The notes under the pieces are model-generated. The model was not told the DNA's origin. It worked only from the letters and a program-made list of their open reading frames with translations, and searched no databases. The translations under genes were made by a program, and so were the position numbers. Positions 45,250 to 54,248 of a stretch of 64,000 nucleotides of DNA are shown piece after piece. The stretch lies in NCBI GenBank assembly GCA_963969365.1, contig OZ017757.1:2170001-2234000 (forward strand), given 5' to 3'. Positions within the stretch are counted from its first letter, which is position 1; every line of letters starts with the position of its first letter. The stretch comes from Asterochloris sp. CNOR1 (lineage: Eukaryota > Chlorophyta > Trebouxiophyceae > Trebouxiales > Trebouxiaceae).

Positions 45250-46779
45250 ATGAGCTCACAATCAAGAACAGCACAGCCCGGCACCGCTGCCGGGCAAAAG
45301 ACATCTGACGACAGATCTGAGGCCATGGACACTACACAGCAGAGTCATCAGCGGCATGGCCTTTCAGCAGGACCAACTCAGACTACAGGTACTGCAGGTC
45401 CTGCAGAGTCTGATGCAGCACGCCTGCAGAGTAGCAAAGCACATTTCAATGACTCTGACGCGGACAGCTTGGGCAGCGAGCTGATCAGTGAAGAGGACGT
45501 CCTTTACAGCGAGGGGGAGGATGAAAGACATGAACTCTGGGCGCAGCAGCAAAGGCAGGGGCGGCATAGCGACGCTATACTTTCGTGTCCAGGTGAGCCC
45601 CTTTCTTTGCTGTGTGCTGCTGGTGAGAGCCTGTTGGGAAGCAAATGTGCCCTGGTAAGGTATTCCTGTAGCTGCTGGGTGGATGCTGGCTGCTTTGGCC
45701 ACTTGGCACTGCCATGATCGCTTCTCTCACAAGCACGCACACTCCAAGCTGCTCCTGATGGTGCCAGGAACAGCTCATCTTGTGCGCTTCAGGGTGCCTG
45801 CAGGCTGCAAGCAACACGGCACAGCTGCCAAGGTCTCCAGGCTGAGCACAGCTCACCTGCTGCTTACCCTCTGCGTCAGAGGGTGCCTGTATGACAATGC
45901 TGGCAGGGCTGCCACGCCCCTCACCCCTGAGCACACCACTTGCCTGTGCAGGCTGCCTCACCACAGTCTGTATCGACTGCCAGGTGCACACAGGAGGCAG
46001 GGACAATCAGTTCAGAGCGATGTTTGTGCTGCCCGACACCTGCAGGTGAGCGCTGTGACGGCCCATGCCATCTGCCCGGCAGTAGTCACCAGCCCATGCC
46101 TGCTGGCAGCACTCACCAGGGCGGTACTACCTGTCTGGGCACATGCAAGGTGCCAGATCCTGCCTGCCACTGCCACTGGGCTTGCAGCACAGCTCCTGTC
46201 ATCACAGCCTGCTTGTCTGGAGTTGCCTGGCCACAATGCCGCCGCATCCTACAATGCTGGCAGATGTCTTCATATGCGCACTGCTCTTGCCCAGATTATT
46301 TCTGCCGGCCCATGCCTGCCGCTGCTGGCAGCGCGGCATGCTTAGTATGCCTGGCATAGAGCCCGCCCTATGCCTAACAGTGTCCAGCAGGCTCATGGCC
46401 GATTTCCAGCGGGCAACACAGGCATATGACTTCTATGCCAAAGTGCCTGTCCATGAAGGATGCAAGCTCATGCCTGTGGGTGATATCTCCATGCCATCTC
46501 GGCATGCCTGGCTCAGGTCCTGGCAAGAGATGCCAGCCCATGACTGCCACTGCCAGCAGGGTCGCAACACATCCCCGTGTCGTCATGGAATCTAAGGCCA
46601 GACAGAGGGGCAAGAGGCGGCGCAATGAGGAACAGGAGGCCCAGGATGGTGCTGGCAGCCAGCCTGCGACATCTGGAGACCTGTTCTACCCTGTGGAGTG
46701 CGAAGTATGTGACACCGAGCTGGGATTGCGCGATAGCAATGAAGTCTACCATTTCTTCCATGTCGTGCCCAGCACTTGA
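45250..46779 (+). CDS. EAPP: E2F-associated phosphoprotein (EAPP) family protein
   Basis: EAPP is a nuclear protein that binds E2F transcription factors in animals; its plant and algal role is little studied. Exons 45250-45592, 45952-46045 and 46560-46779 join in phase to 218 aa (human 285). The N-terminal half is Gln/Ser/Asp-rich and acidic (SEEDVLYSEGEDE). The conserved core has Cys pairs: AILSCPGCLTTVCIDCQVH, then NQFRAMFV. A basic patch follows (RQRGKRRRNEEQ). The signature C-terminal block is FYPVECEVCDTELGLRDSNE, then VYHFFHVVPS, the counterpart of YHPVxCxxCxTEVAVYDxDEVFHFFNV in other EAPPs. The CxxC pairs suggest a zinc-stabilised fold. The start follows from the first ATG of a long open exon. 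Confidence 0.92.
45790..46560 (+). repeat. repeated acceptor-like segments in and near EAPP intron 2
   Basis: The true acceptor before exon 3 lies in agcccatgactgccactg, then ccagcagg (46535-46560). Similar gcccatgcc...tgc...ggcag segments occur at about 46060-46115 (twice) and 46310-46335, all in the same orientation. Confidence 0.45.
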
Positions 46780-47285
46780 GTGAAGCCACCTGAACCCCGT
46801 CAAATCACTGAGTGTAGATGTTTGACACAGCAATGTGTAGCCATCTCATGCAGTTCTGAAATGCTTTGGGCAAAGTGACTGTCACGGCACAGGCGGGGTC
46901 AGCAACAGGCTCTACCTGATGGCATCATATGTCATGCACCCCAGGCTCCCAACCACCGCAGCTTGCCAGCCCTGAGCGACTGCTGCAACAGCGGCGGCCG
47001 CCGCCGATGATCTAGTCAGCACGGGATTAGACCTAACCTGAAAGTAAATATCAACTGCACGCCCAAGCAGCGGGGCTGCGATAATGAAGGCGACCACAGC
47101 TGTAATGTTGGCTGAACCTTTGCACGATCTCGCGCAGGGCGGCCGGGGGCTGCCAAGGATCAGAACAAGCTGCATCGCCCTGGACGCGATGGGGGAGGCC
47201 ATCGAGGTAAGTTTAAACGGTGTTGTGAAGCAAGCCTTGAATGATTCAAGGCTGGTCATGCCACATCGTCGTTGCGCCGAGCGGC
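46780..47285. other. intergenic region with a CpG-richer segment before the GATA gene
   Basis: The sequence at about 46970-47290 is visibly richer in CG dinucleotides than its surroundings, as expected for a promoter or first-exon region. It contains an open minus-strand frame (47298-46912) and an open plus-strand frame (47084-47210, followed by GTAAGT) that could be a 5' exon of the GATA gene. I cannot choose between them. Confidence 0.4.
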
Positions 47286-50200
47286 ATGATGGCCGCACCC
47301 GACACTTTGATGGATGATGCAGGAGCCACAGGAGATGAAGGCATCACAGATGATACAGCTGAGTATGCCAGGAGGTGGGTCAGTGACTCACTCATCCAGG
47401 TGTCTCATGATGGCATTCTTGGCCTGTCATGTCATGTTTGGCTCAGTTCAGGCATGCCACCTGCAGATCTGAGGCAAGATGTGTCTGAGATGAAAGGTGG
47501 CGCTGGAGGTGGAGGGGGTGCTGTGTCAGCGACAGCGGCCCCGCTCTGCCCAGCAGCTCAGCAAGGGAATGTGCAGGCCTATCAGGTACATACTGCAAGC
47601 TTGCATGCATACGGTGATGGCCGCCACGGGGTATGACCAGCTGCTCCTCAGCTCCCCTCAGCCCCTCCAGCTGTACACCCTGGCGGGCCTCATCACCGTG
47701 CACCAGGCTAAGAGTCCGACACTGGGAATCAAAGGGCACCCTGCGCTTGCTGTTTCCGCTCCCTAGGAAGCCATCTTGGCGGCAGTATGTGCTACAGCTG
47801 GCGCCATTCCACCCCCATATTGGGGCAGGCTTCAGGCTGTGGCAGTGCACAGCACGGTACATCAGAAGGCATTGGGCAGGATGGCATGGTCAGGCAAGAT
47901 GAGCTCTAGGAGCTGGTCTATTCCCATTTTTTAGTGCCTGCTGTATGCGGTGTGCAGGCGGCTGGTGCAAAAGCAGCACTGGAGGCTGCCGGAGTACAAG
48001 ATTGTGAGGAGCCAGCCAGCTTCCCCTCAAAATCACGCAGCCCGGTCAGCCCAGCCGGTCTGGCCACTCCAAGGCAGCAGGCGCCGGGACATGCAGCTGC
48101 CAAGTCCTGCGCCCACTGCGGGTGCACCAGCACCCCCCTGTGGCGGCGGGACCGCGCTACCGGTCTGACCATGTGTAACGCCTGCGGGATCTATTATAAG
48201 CAGCATGGACGCCAGCGCCCAGCGGAGCTGGCAGCAGCAACTGCGAGCCCCAGGGTGGCGTTGCGTGTGCACAGTGGTGAGATTGTGCGAGGTGCTCTCA
48301 GATGTGTTCAGTGGACTCTTGTAGCCAGCAGCTTTGGCAGCCAGGCCCAGGGCGGCACTGCGTGAGGGTGTGAGCGGCACTGCATGCTGTGCTCGCAGCT
48401 TTGCTTGCTAACTCTCAAAGCTGGCGGCTGTGGCAGGCCACCTCAGGGTGGCAGTGCATGGGCACAAAGGTGAGGCTGCTGAGATAGGCTTGATGACATG
48501 AAAGGGTGAGCAAAGGCTCCTGTTCTCATCTCAGGGAGAGTGCAGCTTGTGCACAGGCAGAGGTCCCTTTGTTGTCATGCGTGCAGTCTGCTGTCATTGA
48601 CAGAAGCAGATCAACAGTACTGTGTGGTGGTGTGCAGAGGACGAGGACAGCTGCGATGAAACGAGGCGTGCAGGCGGGGATATACACAGCTGCAGCATGA
48701 GCAGCAGCCAGGGTGAGTGGCAGGGGAGAGGCGGCTGTAGTCCTGACGCATGTGGGCAGCTTATGCGTCAGGGTGTCCCCTTTTGCATGTCATGTTCGGG
48801 CTGACAAGGGCTGGTGCTCTGTACGTTTGCAGTGTCAATTTTTCGCGGTGACATGTCAGGTGCAGCGTTGAAGCTGCTGGCTTACGCATTTTGCCTGTGG
48901 CTGAAGCCCTTTACTTACAGCAGAAGATGCATGAAGCCTTGACTTGAGGTCCCCCTGTGGTGCAGATGACGACACCCTGGCAGGCAGCAACAGCCCCACC
49001 AGCTCTCAGGGCAACCACAGCCTGGGTAAGCCCAATGACTTCAACGCCTCTGCTCTTTGCGCACATTGGCTTGTTTGCTATTATTGCGATGTTGCCCACT
49101 TTGTTGGCCGCCAGCTTCTTGTTTTTCTGCCGTGGCCACAAGCTCTGTGGAGGATCTGCAGCATCATCCATCAGCAGCTGCTCTCCAGGCAGTCACAGCC
49201 TGGACAATGTGCAGACTGCCTCCCTGCTGGCATGCTGCTGTGCCTGTGTGAGGCAGGAACGCTGCCTGTCAGGGCTTTTGCTCATTTCAGCACGGCCAAG
49301 TACAGATGGCCGCCTCTTTCATCAGCACGTTTACCAAAGGTTTGTGCCGAGGCGCTGACGTCAACTGTTATAGACAAGCTGCACAACGGCCCCTTGCCCA
49401 CTGCAGGCTGCTCTGAGGCTCTGGGTGATGAGAAGGCCTCTGCCAGCGAGCTTGCAGACAACGAGTGCTGCATTGGAGACGAGGATGCGGTAGACATTCT
49501 GATGAGCCTGCGGGACGGAGGGATGCAGGTGGGCTTGCCAAGTGATGCAGTGGCTGTTTGTGTGGCTCAAATTGTAATTACCTCTGCTGCCTGGCGTTGC
49601 ACCTGCGTGCCGGCCCACTGCTCAGTCATCTCGCGAGAAGCCTCTGGAAAGAAGCCTCATCATTTCATGCCACCATGACAGATGGGATCAACTCATACTG
49701 AGTTTGCATCTAAACTGTGTGCTTAGAGCTGCATGATGTTGCACTGCAGGCGGAGTCAACCGTCATTCGCCCAAAGGCAGTGCGTGCCTCCCAGCACCTC
49801 CGAAACGGCGCTGCCTCCCCTCTGCTCTCCGGCAGTCTGCAGCCCACCACACCAGGGCGCACCGTAGTCGCGAGCCTCGATCAGGCAGCCCCGGGGGCGG
49901 GAGCGGGGACTGGCACTGTGTGCGGCAACTGCGGGACCAGCAGCACGCCCCTGTGGCGGAAGGATCGGGCGAGTGGCGAGGTATGCCAACCATCCTGGCT
50001 GCTTACTCCACGTTTGTGGTTGCATTTGATGTTGATGTCTTGTCTGCCAAAAGGCATGTCTGATGCCAATAGCCTTGCCTTGGCCCCACTTGAACTGAAG
50101 TACGCTGCCAGCCTGCCTGCATGCTGCCTGCTTCAATCAAAACTGGCATGTGTGCGATAGGGCATCAGCCTGCTCTTGAAACCGGCCCTGTGCAGTGTGC

Positions 50201-51848
50201 TGGCCAGTCTTCTATCCTCAGATGAGGCCACCCATCCTCATTCCAGGCCACGCTGCCCTGCAGGTGCTGTGCAACGCGTGTGGCATCTACGTCAAGACCC
50301 ATGGGCGGGCGCGCCCGGTGGATGGGAGCTTGGGCCACGGCGGTCAGGCAGGGGTGGCCGCCCGCAAGCTGGCTGCTGCTACCAAGGCGGCAGCTGCCTG
50401 CCAGGCAAAGGCTGCGACCCGCAAGCGCAAAGCCCAGGCAGCTGCAGCGGGTGCTACAGCAGCTGGTAAGCACTTGCCTGGGAAAGGGTCTGCCCTGTCG
50501 CTCTTTCTGCAAACGAGATTGTCACACTGCAAGCTCACGGAGTAGCTTGGTGTAGGGCTCAGAGTTTTGCTTCTCACTGCATGATTGACTTAAGTGTGAG
50601 AATCTAAACTGCTTTGCATAAGAGCCCTCTGTAAGCCCTCTGTTACAGCTTGGCAGGGGCTCACATCGATTTGGTGTGACGCAGCAGTGGCAAGCCTACC
50701 ATCGGAAGCGCCCTGCTGCTTCACTGCAACTTTGTTGGCACAACAGGCCCCAGCCGTAGGCAGGAGTGCTCCTGGCTGCACTTCTGCATTCAGATGCAAC
50801 AAGGCAGGAGGGGTTCACTGGGCGTGGGCATGTTTACCTTCTTGATATGACTCCTTTCTGTGATGCAGGGACTTCAGGCCCAGCAGCTAAAGCGACCCGC
50901 CCTTCTGGTCCCTCTGGGAGCTCCATGGTGCCTGCTTCCGACGTGCCTAGCCTGTTTGTTGCTGGCTCCTCAACAGACCACCAGCTGCCGCCTCAGGTGT
51001 GCAGCAGCAGTCTTGTTGTCTAGGCAGCACTCTGCGCTGCGTTTTTGCGTGAAATGTCCTGCCCTGTCAAGCCTGCGGCTGCCACTGAGTATCAGGTTGG
51101 AGCATTGCCTCTGTCACCCTCCCGCCCTGAACCCCCCTGCTCCTGACTGCAGGGCCAGGCACAGGGTCAGAGGGTGGTGCCCTCATCCCCCATCCTGCCA
51201 TGCATAAGCCGCCACAGCAGCGGCAGCAGCGAGCTGGCCCCCATGCCGTCTGCAGCTCCTGCCCACGAGACCCTTGCAGCGAGTAGCCTGGGCTTCACAA
51301 CCTTGTACTGGCCAGTACCCAGCAGCCTGCCTCTATTCCTGGCGCCAGCCACTGGGCAGGCCCAGACACAGGGCTCCTGCTCTCAGGTGAGCTTGCCTGC
51401 CACTGGCAGCACTGCCTCTGGGCAGCCACCTCTCTGTCAGACGCCAGCCCTTGCACAGCCTGCTGCATTGACGTGAGCTGCCCTTGCAAAGCAGAGAACC
51501 CCCTTGGTGTGTAACTGTATCTCGCAGCGCAGTCCAAATTGGGAGATAAGGCACCTGGCAGCCGATTTTCTGCTCGCACAGACTGAATCTCGCAGCATGG
51601 CCTGTTTTGAAGCGTGCACTCTCCCCTGTATGCAGGGTGGGCTGATGCCTCCATACTCTCAGGTGCCAGCCTCCATGGGCTGCGAGGGTACACTGCCAAG
51701 TATGGTGAACCCCCAGTCGCTGCCCATGCTGATGTCCATGCAGCAAATGGAGGCAGCCAAATGCTGGGCTGCACACCTTGGGCAGGCCCAGCTCTTTTTG
51801 ACACGCCAGGGCCAGCAGCAGCTGCCAGCCTTCACGCCGGCCCATTGA
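47286..51848 (+). CDS. GATA-type transcription factor with two zinc fingers
   Basis: Ten exons join in phase to 627 aa: 47286-47585, 47958-48276, 48638-48712, 48966-49025, 49407-49528, 49750-49980, 50264-50465, 50869-50996, 51153-51386, 51636-51848. Finger 1 (about residues 151-175) reads [19 protein letters not shown], then [15 protein letters not shown]. Finger 2 (about 350-374) reads [20 protein letters not shown], then [14 protein letters not shown]. Both are CX2CX18CX2C, and an intron splits finger 2 after GE. Basic tails follow each finger (QRP; RARP and RKRKAQ). Acidic exons lie between them ([20 protein letters not shown]), and the C-terminus is Gln/Pro/Met-rich ([12 protein letters not shown]), plausible activation regions. 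GATA factors bind WGATAR sites. Upstream in-frame ATGs exist, so the N-terminus could be longer. Confidence 0.9.
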
Positions 51849-52776
51849 GTGGACGCCCCACTGGCGGGGAGCCTATGAGAGAGTGTGCAAATGAGTGGCC
51901 CATTCAATCATTGTGAGAGCAGAACTGAGCGACCCCCTGCCAACTGCCAGACACCTGTTGTGCGTGCCCTGCAGTGAATCGAAGTGCTGTGACCCAGTTT
52001 TGCAGAGCCCGTAGTCCCCGCACAGTCCCAGGCTCATAGCCTGCAGCGCTGCACCTAGCAGTTGCACCTACACCTCTGCTGCCCTCATCATCCCCACGCG
52101 ACCCTCAGAACTCCCAGCGTGCTTGCATGCAATTTTCCATGGACACGACCCCTGCAATTTTTGAGCTGCTGCTCTTCCTGGCAGCGCCTTGGCTTGCGTC
52201 ATGCCCGTGGTGTCACGCAGTGCTGCATGAACCCAGTGATAGGCCCCCACCATGGCTGGTTGCCTTTCACCCACCACAAGAATTCGACGCCTCTGCGCCA
52301 CCAATTTTGGCATGATACTCCTCAACTCCCTCGCCTTTTGCTGCCTGTGATGCCTGGCAAATGCGCTTGCCTTGCACATCTATGATTTGTGCAAGTGCCC
52401 TGCCTCTGGCCAGCTTGAAGCTCTTGGAGCTCAGGTTGTCCGCGTTGCACAGTACAGTGGTAGCTTATGTACAGCTTAACGTGCTGAGCCTGTAGTATTG
52501 TTGTGCAGTTTCCCATCAGCTCAAGTTTTGAAGTCGTGTGCAGAGTTGAATGACAAGCTTATTGCAAGTGCAAGTAACACTAGACATTGTGTCACTTGGG
52601 GAAGGAGGGTTAAGGTCCAAAACACAAATCAGCTCTGGAGGTTGCAAAATCAGCAGACGATTTGATCAAGCAGGGGGTTGTAGCTGTTTAAATCAAGCCT
52701 GCCCAGGCAGTCCTGGTAGCCTGCAGGCAGAACAGAGTTCAGACTAAACAGGGCAGGGACGCAGGAAGCTGATGGG
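51849..52776. other. convergent intergenic region
   Basis: About 930 bp between the GATA stop and the stop of the minus-strand membrane protein. No protein gene or structural RNA was recognised. It presumably holds 3' UTRs. Confidence 0.4.
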
Positions 52777-54215
52777 TCAGGGCAAGACGGTTGCTGTCTG
52801 AAGGTGCTCGTGCAGACGAATGGCAGGGCACTTTTGCGGCAAAGCTGTGCAGTGCGGACCTGTCTGGTTGAAGAAGAGCAGGGCAGGCAGGCTCCATCCC
52901 AGGGTGTTGAATACCAGCACAAACAACGGTGTCAGGATGCCCAGCTTGACTCCGCCAATACCAGCATTAGTTGTCAGCGGGAACACAAGGAAGATCTGGA
53001 CCAGTGAGGGGATGATGCCTGCAGCTCAGTGCACCATGCAAAGGACATTACTCCTGTGGCTCCGCCAAACGCTCAATATTGACACGCCGGCCCACAGCTG
53101 GAGTGCACTCCGTGGCCGACACACTTCCAGCAGGCGAGCCATCCAATGCTGCTAGTGGTGTTTGCCAAACCTCCGCAATGTGGGGCCCAGGCATGGTCGG
53201 GCAGGACAGCCACGGGCTGACACGATGCAGAGCTTTAGCGTGACAATGTAGGCTTGCACTGCCTGCTCCTGCCACGCTCAAGCTTGACCGAACAGGGGTG
53301 CAGGCACAGTCAGCCAGGCAAAGCAGCACTGGCCGCGCATGGTGCTGTGAGTCAGCTTGGCAAAGTAGGAGTGTAATGCCCAGCCAGGCACTGAAAGCAG
53401 ACGAGACAGTGCCTGCTGCTAGCTGATGGAGTTGTCCTGAAGCTAGCGCACAGCATGTCACCTATGAGAACGGCTCTCAGCCACCACTGGGGGACATGCT
53501 TGCGGAGGGGCAGGAGCAGGGTAAGCCCAAACTGAAGCCACAGCATGCACTGCCTGTGAGTGAGTCACAGGGGATGGCAAGTGATTGCAGCGTCAGTACA
53601 CTGGCTTACGATGGCCCCCCAAACACACTTCTGGTAGGTGGCTGCCTGTACATGGGATCCAGGATGGAGTGCCAAAGGCGTGAGGCTTTGCTGCGAAATA
53701 TGTGGGGCGTACCTTGTCAAAAGGTGGTGCGATGGCTACCCCCAGAGCGGTTGTGATGTGAAGCAGGCCAAAAACTGGGGCAATCAGGGAGTTCACCACC
53801 CCGCCAACAGCACCAGCTGCAGCATGGGATCCGCGTCCATCAGAGCAGGCATCCAGGCAGATGCCCTAATGCTGCCCAGTGGTGCTGCTCACCTGTCAGG
53901 GCACAGGAAACGAGGTTGGCATGTTTCTGCAGGGTGTCTGCCATGATGTTGCTCTCTGAGTGCTTTGAGCTGTGGTCAAAAAGTGGCCATACCTTGTCTT
54001 GTAACCCACGATCTGTGTGTGCCTCGCATATTCACACAGACGCAATGCTTCAGGGTCTGAGGAGTCAGGCCTGGTGTCTGCACAGCCATGCATGGAGGTC
54101 ACCACTGTGCTGGCATGGCAGAGGCAGGCGACATGTTGGACTGCATGCTCGGCAGAACAGAAACTGCAGCAGAATTCTTGCTGAGACCAGGCAAGCTGGC
54201 CTTTTCAACATGCAT
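52777..54215 (-). CDS. small polytopic membrane protein, family not recognised
   Basis: Six exons close in phase to 208 aa: 54215-54103, 53969-53893, 53816-53713, 53531-53462, 53412-53392, 53018-52777. The N-terminus (MHVEKASLPGLSKNSAAVSV, then LPSMQ...) is Ser/Ala/Met-rich and could target a plastid. ADTLQKHANLVSCALTAGAV then leads into hydrophobic segments: GGVVNSLIAPVFGLLHITTA, FGLTLLLPL, WWLRAVLIGTVSSAF, IIPSLVQIFLVFPLTTNAGI and LGILTPLFVLVFNTLGWSLP. That is about four to five membrane spans. The conserved-looking NAGIGGVKLG loop suggests a real family, but I cannot name it. One exon is 21 bp. The last 30 or so residues after LLFFNQ are less convincing. The start codon lies only 33 bp from that of the divergent LPA1-like gene. 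Confidence 0.7.
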
Positions 54216-54248
54216 CTGAAGGGAGCTTCACTGCAGCCTATTGTGACC
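54216..54248. promoter_or_regulatory. 33-bp gap between two divergent start codons
   Basis: If both first exons are correct, the start codons of the membrane protein (54215, minus) and the LPA1-like gene (54249, plus) are 33 bp apart. The 5' UTRs and promoters would then have to overlap each other's coding or intron sequence. A later start for the membrane protein (Met at 54146) would widen this to about 100 bp. Confidence 0.35.

Noticed and set aside
47084-47210. Plus-strand open segment followed by GTAAGT, a possible first GATA exon
   Set aside because: It could be a 5' exon, but no matching acceptor and phase could be shown, and the downstream ATG already gives a complete model.
46912-47298. 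128-codon minus-strand frame with a hydrophobic stretch
   Set aside because: It overlaps the probable 5' region of the GATA gene, has no recognisable motif, and both strands are open in this CpG-rich segment.
53496-53580. Plus-strand exon-like segment (MLAEGQEQGKPK...)
   Set aside because: It is antisense to a minus-strand exon (FGLTLLLPL...WWLRAVLI) that fits in phase with four other exons.
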